DNA of 64,000 nt, from positions 94,147 to 158,146 of the forward strand of contig NZ_BDCA01000019.1 in NCBI RefSeq assembly GCF_001613265.1. The letters run 5' to 3'. The stretch is from Nocardia vermiculata NBRC 100427. GTDB taxonomy: Bacteria; Actinomycetota; Actinomycetes; Mycobacteriales; Mycobacteriaceae. The notes under the pieces were generated by a model that was given only the letters and a program-made list of their open reading frames with translations, did no database searches and was not told the DNA's origin. Below are positions 42,867 through 52,262 of this stretch, one piece after another; position 1 is the stretch's first letter, and each line of letters starts with the position of its first letter. Made by a program: the position numbers and the translations under genes.

Positions 42867-44936
42867 GTGTCCGATTTCCTGGTCGAGTCCGCGCCTCCTG
42901 CCGCCGTGTCCGCCGATCTCGAGGCGGGGTTTCCGTTCTCCGCGGTGGTGGGGCAGGAGCAGCTGCAGCTGGCGCTGATCCTGTGCGCCGTGCATCCCGG
43001 TATCGGCGGTGTACTGGTGCGCGGGGAGAAGGGGACCGCGAAATCCACCGTGGTGCGGGCACTGGCGCAGTTGCTGCCGCCGGTGCGCGACGAGCGGGGA
43101 CAGCGCCCGGCCCGGCTGGTGGAGCTGCCGGTGGGTGCGACCGAGGATCGAGTCGTGGGATCGCTGGATCTGGAGCGGGTGCTGCGCGACGGGGAACAGG
43201 CGTTCCGGCCCGGACTGCTGGCGGCCGCCCATCACGGGGTGCTGTACGTCGACGAGGTGAATCTGCTGCACGATCATCTGGTCGACGTGCTGCTCGACGC
43301 AGCCGCGATGGGGCGGGTGCACATCGAGCGGGACGGTGTCTCACATTCGCATCCGGCCCGGTTCGTGTTGGTCGGCACCATGAATCCGGAGGAGGGCGAA
43401 CTGCGGCCGCAGCTGCTGGACCGTTTCGGCCTCACCGTCGACGTCGCGGCCTCCCGTGACGTGGATATACGGATGGCGGTGGTCCGCCGCCGCCTGGACT
43501 ACGAGGCGGACCCCGGCGCCTTCGCCGCCGCGTACTCCGCGGCCGACCGAGCGGTCGCCGCCCGCATCCTCGGCGCGCGGGAACGGCTGGGGGAGGTGGC
43601 GCTCGACGATATCGAGCTACGCCGGATCGCGGCACTGTGCGCGGCCTTCGACGTCGACGGTATGCGCGCCGATCTGGTGGTGGCCCGGACCGCGACCGCG
43701 CATGCGGCGTGGCGCGGAAGCGACCGTGTGACAGCCGAAGACGTGCGGGTCGCCGCCGAATTGGCGCTGCCGCATCGGCGGCGCCGCGATCCGTTCGACG
43801 AGCCCGGAATCACCGAGGAACAACTCGACGACGCCATGCGCGACGCCGAACAGGAAGCCGAGCGGGCCCGCTCCGAGAACGAGAACGGCGAGCCCGAGCA
43901 GGGCAGCGGCACCGGCCCGGAGACCAGCGACAGGCCGGACCGGCCGGAACCCGATCGCCAGGACCCGTCGTCCTCGACCGAGGACGGCGAGCGTCCGGGC
44001 GACGACGGCCCCGACGACGATCCCGACGGTGGGGGACCGGGGGACGGTCCCGACGACGACGGTCCCGGAACACCCGGCGGCGGTCCGGGTGGATCGCGGG
44101 ACACCCCTGCCGGCCTGCCCGCGAACTCTGTGACCCGGACACCGCACTGGGAGGTCCCGGGTGTCGGCGAGGGCGCACCGGGGCGCCGGTCCCGAGCGCA
44201 GACCCGGCACGGCCGGGTGGTGCGGTCGGTCACCGACACCTCGTCCGGCCTGCACCTGCTGGGCACCCTGTTCGCCGCCGCGCCACATCAGGTGGCGCGG
44301 GGCCGGGTCGGCGGCCCGCTGGCCCTGGAGACGGCCGATCTGCGCGGCGCCTATCGGGAAGGGCGGGAAGGAAATCTGGTCGTCTTCGTGGTGGACGCGT
44401 CCGGTTCGATGGCCGCCCGCGACCGGCTCTCGGCGGTCACCGGCGCCGTGGTGGCGCTGCTGCGTGACGCCTATCAGCGGCGTGACAAGGTCGCGGTGAT
44501 CACGGTGCGCGGCACGGATGCCGAGCTGGTGCTGCCGCCGACCTCCTCGGTCGATATCGCGGTCCGCCGGCTGGCCGATCTGCGCACCGGCGGGAAAACA
44601 CCTCTCGCCCAGGGACTGCTGAAGGCTCGCGAGGTCGTGTCCCGGGAACGGATCCGCGATCCGCGGCGCCGGGCGATGGTCGTCGCACTCACCGACGGCC
44701 GTGCCACCGGTGGTGTCGACCCGATTCCGCGCGCCCGCGCGGCCGCGCGGATGCTGGCGCGCGACGGTGTGACCGGAGTCGTGGTCGATTGTGAACGCGG
44801 CATGGTCCGGTTGGGATTGGCCGCCGAATTCGCCCGCGAGATGCGCGCAACCTGCCTGCGGCTCTCGGAGCTGACCGGGGATTCGGTCGCCGCCGCGGTG
44901 AAGTCGAGCCTGCCGCACGGTCGCCTCGCGGCCTGA
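42867..44936 (+). CDS. BchI/BchD-like AAA-VWA chelatase subunit (magnesium/cobalt chelatase family)
   Basis: 689 residues joining both halves of the chelatase motor. The N-terminal AAA+ ATPase has Walker A GEKGTAKST (53-61) and Walker B VLYVDEVNLL; a Pro/Asp/Gly-rich acidic linker (about 320-460) follows; the C-terminal VWA domain has the MIDAS motif DASGSM (D510) and TDGRATGG. With cobO and cobB directly behind it, it most likely drives cobalt insertion together with a CobN subunit, which is not in this window. TAGAGT (42855-42860) ends 6 nt before GTG 42867. Equivalent position to Rv2850c. Confidence 0.92.
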   Translation: MSDFLVESAPPAAVSADLEAGFPFSAVVGQEQLQLALILCAVHPGIGGVLVRGEKGTAKSTVVRALAQLLPPVRDERGQRPARLVELPVGATEDRVVGSLDLERVLRDGEQAFRPGLLAAAHHGVLYVDEVNLLHDHLVDVLLDAAAMGRVHIERDGVSHSHPARFVLVGTMNPEEGELRPQLLDRFGLTVDVAASRDVDIRMAVVRRRLDYEADPGAFAAAYSAADRAVAARILGARERLGEVALDDIELRRIAALCAAFDVDGMRADLVVARTATAHAAWRGSDRVTAEDVRVAAELALPHRRRRDPFDEPGITEEQLDDAMRDAEQEAERARSENENGEPEQGSGTGPETSDRPDRPEPDRQDPSSSTEDGERPGDDGPDDDPDGGGPGDGPDDDGPGTPGGGPGGSRDTPAGLPANSVTRTPHWEVPGVGEGAPGRRSRAQTRHGRVVRSVTDTSSGLHLLGTLFAAAPHQVARGRVGGPLALETADLRGAYREGREGNLVVFVVDASGSMAARDRLSAVTGAVVALLRDAYQRRDKVAVITVRGTDAELVLPPTSSVDIAVRRLADLRTGGKTPLAQGLLKAREVVSRERIRDPRRRAMVVALTDGRATGGVDPIPRARAAARMLARDGVTGVVVDCERGMVRLGLAAEFAREMRATCLRLSELTGDSVAAAVKSSLPHGRLAA

Positions 44937-44968
44937 CGTACCGATAACGGCTGAAAAGGAGAGCAGCG

Positions 44969-45583
44969 ATGCCGAAGGGCGTTCCGGAGACGATTCCCGA
45001 CGACGGGCTGACCACTCGGCAGCGGCGCAATCAGCCCGTGCTCGCGGTCCACACCGGGCCGGGGAAAGGGAAGTCCACCGCCGCGTTCGGGATGGCCCTG
45101 CGCGCCTGGAATCAGGGTTTCGACGTTGCGGTGTTCCAGTTCGTGAAGAGTGCCAAGTGGAAGGTCGGCGAGGAAGCCGCCTTCCGCACGCTGGGGCGGC
45201 TGCATGAGGAGACCGGCACCGGCGGCTCGGTCGAATGGCACAAGATGGGTGAGGGCTGGTCCTGGGCCCGGAAACAGGGAACCGAAGTCGACCACGCGGC
45301 CGCGGCACTGGCGGGCTGGCAGGAGATCTCCCGGCGGATCGCGGCCGAGCAACACCGCTTCTACGTCCTCGACGAGTTCACCTACCCGTTGAAATGGGGA
45401 TGGATCGATATCGACGAGGTGGTCGACACCTTGGGTTCGCGACCCGGGAACCAGCACGTGGTGATCACCGGCCGCGACGCACCGCAGGCGCTGATCGACA
45501 CCGCCGACCTGGTGACCGAGATGAGCAAGGTCAAACATCCGATGGACACCGGGCGCAAGGGCCAGCGGGGCATCGAATGGTGA
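44969..45583 (+). CDS. cobO: Cob(I)yrinic acid a,c-diamide adenosyltransferase
   Basis: 204-residue CobO/BtuR-type enzyme adding the adenosyl ligand to cobalt. The P-loop HTGPGKGKSTAAFG (residues 28-41), AVFQFVKSAKW, and the C-terminal KHPMDTGRKGQRGIEW are diagnostic. AAAGGAGAG lies shortly before ATG 44969. It follows the chelatase gene by 32 bp and precedes cobB by about 20 bp. Confidence 0.97.
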   Translation: MPKGVPETIPDDGLTTRQRRNQPVLAVHTGPGKGKSTAAFGMALRAWNQGFDVAVFQFVKSAKWKVGEEAAFRTLGRLHEETGTGGSVEWHKMGEGWSWARKQGTEVDHAAAALAGWQEISRRIAAEQHRFYVLDEFTYPLKWGWIDIDEVVDTLGSRPGNQHVVITGRDAPQALIDTADLVTEMSKVKHPMDTGRKGQRGIEW

Positions 45584-45602
45584 TCGCGCGGGCCGGGCGG
45601 CC

Positions 45603-47039
45603 GTGGTGAACGCACCCGCGGTCGTCATCGCGGCGCCTGCCTCCGGCAGTGGTAAGACCACCCTCGCGACCGGCCTGATCGGTGCGTTGCGCCGCGCCGG
45701 ACATCGGGTGGCGCCGTTCAAGGTGGGCCCGGACTATATCGACCCGGGCTATCACGGGCTCGCTGCGGATCGCCCCGGGCGCAATCTGGATCCGGTGCTC
45801 GTCGGCGCCGAGCGGGTGCTGCCGCTGTACCGGCACGGCAGCGCCGGCTGCGACCTGGCCGTGGTCGAGGGGGTGATGGGGCTGTTCGACGGCCGCATCG
45901 ACGCCGAGAACCCCGCCCCGGTCGCCGAAGGATCGACGGCCCAGGTCGCTGCCCTGCTCGGTGCGCCGGTGCTGCTGGTGGTCGATGCGCGCGGGCACAG
46001 CCAGAGCCTGGCCGCCCTGCTGCACGGATTCGCCACCTTCGACAGTAGCATCCGGCTGGGTGGTGTCATCCTCAACCGGGTCGGCAGTCCGCGCCACGAG
46101 CAGGTGCTGCGGGCCGCCTGTGCGCGGGTGGGCCTGCCGGTGCTCGGCGCGCTGCCGCGCATGGCCGAACTCGCTGTTCCGGCACGGCATCTCGGTTTGG
46201 TGCCGGCAGTCGAGCACGGCACCGCGGCGCGGGCGGCGGTCGAGGCGATGACCGAACTCGTCGGAGCCCATATCGATCTGGCCGCGGTGGCCCGGCTGGC
46301 CGATACCACGGTGTCGGGGCCGGTGTGGGATCCGCGGGACGAATTCGCGGGCGCGGACTCGGTCGGTCGAACCGACACGGTCGAGGGGGGCCGGGCGGCG
46401 GGCGGAAGGTACGACCAGCCCGTGGTGGCGATGGCGGGTGGCCCGGCGTTCACCTTCGGCTACGCCGAACATCGCGAGTTGCTCGCCGCCGCCGGGGCGC
46501 AGGTGGTGGTCTTCGATCCGCTGCACGAGCAGCTGCCCACGGGCACAGCGGGTCTGGTACTTCCCGGGGGTTTTCCCGAGGAGCACGCCGCCGACCTCGC
46601 CGGTAACGGCGAACTCCTGCGCGCGGTCGCCGAGGCCGCCGCCCGGGGAATGCCGATTCACGCGGAATGCGCCGGTCTGCTCTATCTCACCCGATCGCTC
46701 GACGGCCACCGGATGGCCGGAGTACTCGACGCCACCGCGGAATTCGGCCCCCGCCTGACCCTCGGCTACCGGGACGCGGTCGCGCTGGCCGATTCGGTGC
46801 TGTGGCGGACCGGTGAACGGGTTCGAGGACACGAATTCCACCGCACCCGCTTGGTGGACGCCGGGGCGAGTGACCGTGCCTGGGGGTGGCGCACACCGGA
46901 CGGCGCTGTGCGCGAAGGTGCCCTCGCCGACCGGGTGCACGCCTCGTATCTGCATACCCATCCGGCCGGAAACCCCGGTGCGATAGCACGTTTCGTCACC
47001 GCATGCCGGGAGTTCTCCGTGTCCTCCGCGCAGGTGTGA
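45603..47039 (+). CDS. cobB: Cobyrinate a,c-diamide synthase
   Basis: 478 residues, the CobB/CbiA amidotransferase acting on cobyrinic acid a- and c-carboxylates. The N-terminal P-loop IAAPASGSGKTTLATGL and FKVGPDYIDPGYH start the ATP domain, EGVMGLFDG lies in the middle, and the C-terminal amidotransferase has LPGGFPEEHA, nucleophile Cys in HAECAGLLYL and the catalytic His in SYLHTHPAGNP. Start GTG at 45603 (the next GTG, 45606, is equally possible). Part of the chelatase-cobO-cobB-CobE-like group. Confidence 0.96.
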   Translation: MVNAPAVVIAAPASGSGKTTLATGLIGALRRAGHRVAPFKVGPDYIDPGYHGLAADRPGRNLDPVLVGAERVLPLYRHGSAGCDLAVVEGVMGLFDGRIDAENPAPVAEGSTAQVAALLGAPVLLVVDARGHSQSLAALLHGFATFDSSIRLGGVILNRVGSPRHEQVLRAACARVGLPVLGALPRMAELAVPARHLGLVPAVEHGTAARAAVEAMTELVGAHIDLAAVARLADTTVSGPVWDPRDEFAGADSVGRTDTVEGGRAAGGRYDQPVVAMAGGPAFTFGYAEHRELLAAAGAQVVVFDPLHEQLPTGTAGLVLPGGFPEEHAADLAGNGELLRAVAEAAARGMPIHAECAGLLYLTRSLDGHRMAGVLDATAEFGPRLTLGYRDAVALADSVLWRTGERVRGHEFHRTRLVDAGASDRAWGWRTPDGAVREGALADRVHASYLHTHPAGNPGAIARFVTACREFSVSSAQV

Positions 47040-47085
47040 GAGGTGGATACACCGCGTTCGCGCTGCTGTCGGACCCGGCCGGGCG

Positions 47086-47466
47086 GTGGTGGTGAGTAGC
47101 GCAGTGGTCGGCGTCGGTGCCCGGCCGGGCACCGACAGCTCCGACATTGTGGCCGCCGTGCGAAAAATACTCGGAGACCGCGTTTGTCACTGTTTGGCTA
47201 CCGTCGACCGGCGCGCCGGCGAGCCCGGCATGATCGCGGCCGCGGCCGAACTGGGGGTGCCGTTGCTGGGCTTCGGGACGGTCGAATTGAGACGGATCGT
47301 GGTGCCGAACCCCGCCACGCGGACCGTCGAGGCCCTCGGCACGGGGAGTGTGGCCGAGGCGGCGGCGGTGCTGGCGTGCCGGCGGTGTGGTGGCGGCGCG
47401 GTGGCGATAGTGGTGCCGAAGACCGTGATCGGGCCGGTCACCGTGGCACTGGCGGTGCCGGAGTGA
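47086..47466 (+). CDS. CobE / CbiG C-terminal domain protein
   Basis: 126 residues. AVVGVGARPGTDSSDIVAAV matches the GxGxRxG start of CobE/CbiG-C proteins, and AAELGVPLLGF (helix then strand) and GTGSVAEAAAVLA are the other family segments. CbiG opens the lactone ring of cobalt-precorrin 5A; the free-standing C-terminal domain (CobE) has an undefined helper role in cobalamin synthesis. Starts at GTG 47086, 47089 or 47092 cannot be separated. It overlaps no neighbour and converges with the phosphotransferase gene 18 bp away. Confidence 0.84.
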   Translation: MVVSSAVVGVGARPGTDSSDIVAAVRKILGDRVCHCLATVDRRAGEPGMIAAAAELGVPLLGFGTVELRRIVVPNPATRTVEALGTGSVAEAAAVLACRRCGGGAVAIVVPKTVIGPVTVALAVPE

Positions 47467-47484
47467 TGATCGGCCGCGGCGCGG

Positions 47485-48627
47485 TCAATCCCACCGATAG
47501 GTGCCGTCGAGCAGTGCTTCCAGGGTCGGCCGGTGCATCACGTAGTCGTCGCGATCGGTGCAGTCGGTGTCCTCACCGAAATGGATCATCCGACGCTTGA
47601 TGCGCGCCATCACGATCCCGTGGCGTAGTGCGGCATAGACGATGTACCAGTCCAGATCTCGCAGGGTATGCCCCGTGAGCTTCTCGTAGTGCCCGACCAC
47701 ATCGTCGCGGCGCAGGTAGTCCGGTAGGCCGGGCTGCTCGAAGCGGGTGGCCATGTCCTGGAAGAAGCGGTGGATGAAGATCAGCCACGCCACGTCGAGT
47801 TCCCGTGGGCCGATGGCGGCCATCTCCCAGTCCAGGACCGCGGCCGGGTCGAACTCGTCGAAGATGATATTTCCGGGGCGGGCATCGCCCCAGTTCAGTA
47901 CGTCCGGTCCGGGGTCGGTCGGCCAGTTCTGCTCGAGCCAGTCGAAGGTGCGTTCCAGCAACGGGATCCGGTACCCGTCGTCGGCGAGTGCCCACCGGTA
48001 CCACCGGCGCTGGGCGTCGAAATGCCGGCGCAAGGCGGACGTGTCGGAGGCGGCAAGTGCGGGGAAGTGGGTGTGGGGCTCGGTGATGGCGTGCACGCGG
48101 GCGATCACATCGACGGTGGCGCGGGTGACGTGCAACCGCTGCTGGTCCGTGGCGTCGAACAGCCAGCCGACGAAGACGTACGGCGGGTTGTCCTCCGGGA
48201 TCCTGCCGTCCACCCGGCGCATCACGAAGAACGGCGTGCCCAGTACCGTGTCGTCGGCTTCGTACCAGGCCAGCCCCGGTACCGGGATATCGGTGTGCTC
48301 GGCGACTCCCGCCATCACCGCATATTGGGTTTCGAGATCGTAGGTTTCGAATACGGGGAACGACCCCTCTTCGGGAGCCATACGTGCCACGAAGGAGCCG
48401 CCCTCGGTGATGCCGTTGCGTTCCCAGCTCGCGTCGAACAGTACCGAGGAGCTGGACATACCACCGGCCTGCGGGCGGGTCAGGTTCGACACCACCGGTG
48501 TGGGGCCGTCGAGCCGACCGGTCAGCCATCGGGTGAGCCGCTCGGCCAGTTCGCCGAGATCACGCGCACTGGTCGTCAGCTGCCGACGCTGCCCGGGGTC
48601 GGTTTCGGGTTCGGATTCGGTCGACAT
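47485..48627 (-). CDS. Aminoglycoside phosphotransferase-family kinase
   Basis: 380 residues with a protein-kinase-like APH fold: the ATP-binding N-lobe contains SSSSVLFDASW and GSFVARMAPEEG, the catalytic loop is LNWGDARPGNIIF (Asp as base, Asn as metal ligand), and the DFG equivalent is VLDWEMAAIGPRELDVAWLI. Actinobacterial members of this branch are often annotated as putative acyl-CoA dehydrogenase-associated or choline-type kinases; the substrate is unknown. It need not confer antibiotic resistance. ATG at 48627. Confidence 0.88.
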   Translation of the reverse strand: MSTESEPETDPGQRRQLTTSARDLGELAERLTRWLTGRLDGPTPVVSNLTRPQAGGMSSSSVLFDASWERNGITEGGSFVARMAPEEGSFPVFETYDLETQYAVMAGVAEHTDIPVPGLAWYEADDTVLGTPFFVMRRVDGRIPEDNPPYVFVGWLFDATDQQRLHVTRATVDVIARVHAITEPHTHFPALAASDTSALRRHFDAQRRWYRWALADDGYRIPLLERTFDWLEQNWPTDPGPDVLNWGDARPGNIIFDEFDPAAVLDWEMAAIGPRELDVAWLIFIHRFFQDMATRFEQPGLPDYLRRDDVVGHYEKLTGHTLRDLDWYIVYAALRHGIVMARIKRRMIHFGEDTDCTDRDDYVMHRPTLEALLDGTYRWD

Positions 48628-49011
48628 ATCCGGTCTCCTCGGGAAATGGAAAACTGTTGTGTGCCAGGCAGTTACCTGCTGTGCGTCGGGTCGTTGCGCG
48701 AAACCGGGTGGGCGTGCACCCCGGCGCGGGAGGCATGCGAGTGCAATCTAACGCCCCGCGCCGATGCTCGACCCCGAAACGCGGTCGGGTACCGCTGACC
48801 GGGATCCGAGTTGCTCGCCCGCCCGCCGTTCGCTGCCGCGGCATCGACGGTTACCGGACCCCGGGCGAAGTACCTCTCGAGAGGTACCTCGACATCAGGG
48901 TCGGGCCGGAGGGAAATCGGGGTTCGACCGGAGGTTTTTCGGCTCGGCATTCCATAGCGTGGTTCGCAGCGTGGACCCCGTAGGTGGGACCGGCGTCGAG
49001 AAGGAGTAGAT
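48628..49011. other. 384-bp intergenic region upstream of the DoxX-type gene
   Basis: Divergent promoter region between the phosphotransferase and DoxX-type genes. No convincing small gene. The outstanding element is the 18-bp palindrome at 48870-48887, and AAGGAG at 49001-49006 is the ribosome-binding site of the gene at 49012. Confidence 0.5.
48870..48887. promoter_or_regulatory. Perfect 18-bp palindrome GTACCTCTCGAGAGGTAC
   Basis: Fully self-complementary with no spacer, about 125 bp upstream of the DoxX-type gene start. Symmetry and length fit an operator for a dimeric regulator. A partial copy (GGTACCTCG) overlaps its right end. Confidence 0.5.
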
Positions 49012-50400
49012 GTGGTGGACACTCGGACCGAGGCACCGCAGGCAACCGGCGAACCGACGGACCGGTCCGGCTCCGGCGCGAACGGCCTGCCGGACGACGG
49101 CGCCGCAGTCGCTGCACGATGGAATCCGGTCACCCGCCTGGCGTTTCGCTTCGCCTTCCTGTATTTCGGCCTGTTCTGCCTGATCTATCCCCAGATCATC
49201 TTCGCCTTCACCGGGTGGTTCGCCAACCAGCTCGACGTCGAGGCGGTGGCCTGGCAGCCCCGGCTGTTGCAGCCGATCCTGGAGTGGGTCGGTGCGACGG
49301 TCTTCGGCATTCATCCGGTGCTGCACTTCGGGGGGAGCGGTGACCAGTCCATCCTGTGGGTGCTGGTGTTCTGCATCCTGGTCGTCGCGGCCGTCGGCAC
49401 GCTGATCTGGACGGTGCTCGACCGCCGCCGGCCCGGTTATCCGCGGGCGGCCGGCTGGTTCCTGATCTTCATCCGGCTGTGCCTGGGTGCACAAATGCTG
49501 AACTACGGGTTCGCGAAGGTGATCCCCACTCAGATGCCGGAGCCGACACTGGTCACCTTGCTGCAGCCCTACGGTGAGCTGACGCCGATGTCCGTGCTGT
49601 GGAATCAGGTCGGCTCCAGTCCCACCTACGAGATCCTGCTGGGCGCGGCGGAACTGCTGGCCGGTGTGCTGCTGTTCATCCCGCGCACCGCGACTGCGGG
49701 CGCACTGCTGAGCCTGGTCGCGATGGCGCAGGTTTTCGTGTTGAACATGACCTTCGACGTTCCGGTCAAACTGCTGTCCGGGCACCTGCTGCTGATGTCG
49801 ATGGTGTTGCTGGTCCCGCAGGCCCGGCGGCTACTGGGCGTGCTGCTGCTCGATCGGGCGGTCGGTCCCTCCACGGCGCCGTACCCGTTTCGGACCCGTC
49901 GCTCCCGCATGATCGGGGCGGCAGCGCAGCTCGCGGTCGGGCTCTGGGTCGGCGCAGCGCTGGTGGACGTCAGCGCGCAGATGTGGGAAGAGGGGCCGGG
50001 GCGGGAGGAACCGCCCCTGTACGGGATCTGGCAGGTCGAAGAGTTCGCCCGCGACGGCGATCGGGTACCGCCGTTGCTGACCGATCCGGTGCGGTGGCAA
50101 CGGGTGGTGTTCGATTTCCCGGGCGTCATGCACTATCAGCGCATGGACGGGACGATGGGGGCCGCGCAGGTGAAGGTCGACACGGAGGCGCACCGAGTGG
50201 CGTTGTCCGCGGCCGCTCCCGATGCGGCGGCCGCCACCACGGGCGACTTCGGCTACGAGCAGCAGGGGCCCGACCGGCTGTCGCTCACCGGTGAACTGGA
50301 CGGGCATCCGGTGACGGTCACGTTCCATCGTCAGGACCCCGACGCGTTCCCGCTGCGCAGTACCGGATTCCACTGGGTGCAGGACGAGCCCGGATACTGA
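49012..50400 (+). CDS. DoxX-like multi-pass membrane protein
   Basis: 462 residues. A hydrophilic N-terminal tail of about 35 residues precedes seven or more membrane helices of DoxX type (GAQMLNYGFAKVIPTQMPEP, VLLFIPRTATAGALLSLVAMA), and about 130 soluble C-terminal residues (LYGIWQVEEFARDGDRVPPLL to the end) form a beta-rich domain. DoxX proteins have been linked to redox and detoxification complexes, but nothing here identifies a partner. AAGGAG is 6 nt before GTG 49012. It converges with the following hydrolase gene with only 5 bp between stops. Confidence 0.85.
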   Translation: MVDTRTEAPQATGEPTDRSGSGANGLPDDGAAVAARWNPVTRLAFRFAFLYFGLFCLIYPQIIFAFTGWFANQLDVEAVAWQPRLLQPILEWVGATVFGIHPVLHFGGSGDQSILWVLVFCILVVAAVGTLIWTVLDRRRPGYPRAAGWFLIFIRLCLGAQMLNYGFAKVIPTQMPEPTLVTLLQPYGELTPMSVLWNQVGSSPTYEILLGAAELLAGVLLFIPRTATAGALLSLVAMAQVFVLNMTFDVPVKLLSGHLLLMSMVLLVPQARRLLGVLLLDRAVGPSTAPYPFRTRRSRMIGAAAQLAVGLWVGAALVDVSAQMWEEGPGREEPPLYGIWQVEEFARDGDRVPPLLTDPVRWQRVVFDFPGVMHYQRMDGTMGAAQVKVDTEAHRVALSAAAPDAAAATTGDFGYEQQGPDRLSLTGELDGHPVTVTFHRQDPDAFPLRSTGFHWVQDEPGY

Positions 50401-50405
50401 CCGGC

Positions 50406-51374
50406 TCAACGCGCGTTCGCGCCGGTCTGGTTGCCCCAGTGCGGGTTCGGGGCATAGAACTCTCCGGTGCCGGGTGCGAATGCCGCCGCGGCATGGGGGC
50501 AGTTCTGCAACCGGGCCACCAGCCACGCGGTCGGATAACCGAGGTAGCCGTACACCCCGTCGGTACACGGCGACGAAGCCTCCGCACAGCCCGGTTGTCC
50601 CTGTACGTCGTTGTGATTCGGGCCGACCAGCGTGCCCCACACCTTCGTCACCGACGCCGGCGTCGCTCTGTAGTAGTCGAAATTCGACTGCAGCCCGGGA
50701 ATCTTCCACTGCGCTCGGGACGGCGATATCAGCGCGTCGTCGGAGCCGTTGACGAAGAACACCGATCCGCGGGTGAGTCGCGTCGGATCGGTACAGCTCA
50801 ATCTCTTCGAGCACAGGGCCTGCGCGGGCAGGTGCATCGGCACCGCGGTGCGGATCGAGCCCGACGAGGCGATCATCGCATTGAGGGCGCCGGTCGCCCC
50901 CTGGGAGTGACCGATCGCGCCGATCGCGGAGGTGTCGAGCCGATCGTGGAACGGGCTCTTCGGGTCGGCGGCCCGATCGATGAGGTACCGCGCCGCCCGC
51001 AGGATGTCGGTGCCGTTTCCGGTCCGCCGGTTCTCCGTCGCGATCACCACGAATCCCCACGACGCCAGGTGCCGGAGCAGATAGGCGTACTGCCGGGGCC
51101 TCGCATCGGTGCCGTTGCCCCAGGTGAGGATCGGATAGCGGGTATCGCCGTGACCGAGATCGGTCGGGTACCAGAGGTCATATGCGGCCCCGGTGGAATC
51201 ACAGCAGCCGAAACCGTACTTCTCGGTCACCTGCCACGGTCCGGGGTCGAAGTAGCGCGCCTCCACCGGACCGGCCGGATGATAGGGAGCCGCGGCATAG
51301 GACGTCGCCGCGACCGCAGCGGCGATCACCACCGTCACCAGCACCGTCACGAACTGCAACACCGCCCGCCGCAT
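50406..51374 (-). CDS. Secreted alpha/beta hydrolase (cutinase/polyester hydrolase-like family)
   Basis: 322 residues with an N-terminal signal (about 1-28) and Cys pairs in the exported part (FGCCDSTG, CSKRLSCTD, PGCAEASSPCTDG) fitting disulfides. The fold signature is ILTWGNGTDARPRQY, ATENRRTGNGTDI, nucleophile elbow GAIGHSQGA (S157), FVNGSDDALIS with the acid and GPNHNDVQG with the likely catalytic His. Related actinobacterial enzymes hydrolyse polyesters or lipids. It is preceded by a 175-bp gap before the LGFP gene on the other strand. Confidence 0.85.
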   Translation of the reverse strand: MRRAVLQFVTVLVTVVIAAAVAATSYAAAPYHPAGPVEARYFDPGPWQVTEKYGFGCCDSTGAAYDLWYPTDLGHGDTRYPILTWGNGTDARPRQYAYLLRHLASWGFVVIATENRRTGNGTDILRAARYLIDRAADPKSPFHDRLDTSAIGAIGHSQGATGALNAMIASSGSIRTAVPMHLPAQALCSKRLSCTDPTRLTRGSVFFVNGSDDALISPSRAQWKIPGLQSNFDYYRATPASVTKVWGTLVGPNHNDVQGQPGCAEASSPCTDGVYGYLGYPTAWLVARLQNCPHAAAAFAPGTGEFYAPNPHWGNQTGANAR

Positions 51375-51581
51375 GGTCGAAGCTTAGAACCGTTGCGGGC
51401 TTCCGCGGCCGGGAACGAGTCTCGGGCGCGGCGCGTCGGCGGTGCCGGGCACACCTGCCGACCCGTGTGAGAAGAGTCTCGTTTGTGATACGCGCAGCGT
51501 TGCGGCGCCGGTGTACTCCCTGAAAGATTGGCGTGAACGGCGGCCTCCGCCGTGACGAATTCGCAGGTGGAGGGAGTTCTC

Positions 51582-52193
51582 TTGACTTCGACACAGCGCA
51601 GACAGAGCAGACGGTCCGGAGACCGAACCTGGGCACGGGTCCGGACGGTGACCGCGGGTGCCGCGGCACTGGCGTTGCTGACCGGCACCGGAATGGGAGT
51701 CGCCGGTGCGCGACCGATCGGTGCCTTCGAGGTCGGCGGTGCCATCGAGAAGGCGTACGACCGGGCCGGGGGTGCTGCCACCTTCGGTAATCCGACCGGG
51801 CCGGAATCCGACGCCAACGGCGGTAAGTTCCAGGTCTTCGAGCGTGGTTGCTCGATCTACTGGTCCGTCGGCACCGACGCCCATGCGATCTGCGGGCTCA
51901 TCCGCGACAAGTGGGGAGCCATGGGCTGGGAGAACAGCCCACTCGGATTCCCGTTGACCGACGAGTCGGCGGGCGGTAAGGACGGCAGCGCCCGGTTCAA
52001 CCAGTTCCCCGGTGGGGTGATGTTCTGGTCGGAGGACACCGGCGCGCATCCGGTGTGGGGCTCGATTCTGGGTATCTGGAACGCCAACAATGCCGACCGC
52101 GGCCGTTACGGGCTGCCGACCAGCGACGAATACGACTACAACGGCGGCAAGGCACAGGATTTCCAGGGCGGCCGGATCACCTGGAGGCCGTGA
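51582..52193 (+). CDS. Secreted LGFP-repeat cell-wall protein
   Basis: 203 residues: basic N-terminus and signal (RTWARVRTVTAGAAALALLTG), then about three LGFP-type repeats (TFGNPTGPESD, NSPLGFPLTDE, RYGLPTSDEYD). LGFP repeats anchor proteins in the envelope of mycolic-acid actinobacteria. TTG at 51582 is preferred since GGAGGGAG lies 5 nt before it; GTG at 51552 lacks a site. Two Cys (ERGCSIYW, HAICGL) may form a disulfide. Exact role unknown. Confidence 0.86.
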   Translation: MTSTQRRQSRRSGDRTWARVRTVTAGAAALALLTGTGMGVAGARPIGAFEVGGAIEKAYDRAGGAATFGNPTGPESDANGGKFQVFERGCSIYWSVGTDAHAICGLIRDKWGAMGWENSPLGFPLTDESAGGKDGSARFNQFPGGVMFWSEDTGAHPVWGSILGIWNANNADRGRYGLPTSDEYDYNGGKAQDFQGGRITWRP

Positions 52194-52248
52194 ACCGATC
52201 GATCGGCACGCGGTGGCGGGTGATTGCTCCGCGGTTCGCGGCACGCCG

Positions 52249-52254
52249 TAGGCT
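52249..52254 (+). promoter_or_regulatory. -10 element, leaderless type, of cobA/cysG
   Basis: TAGGCT at 52249-52254 followed by 8 nt and GTG 52263; supports that start. Confidence 0.5.
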
Positions 52255-52262
52255 GAAAACTT

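Noticed and set aside
48657..48983. Possible 108-codon gene upstream of the DoxX-type gene
   Set aside because: No ribosome-binding site, Arg/Pro-rich random-looking product, and it runs across the 18-bp palindrome and promoter region.
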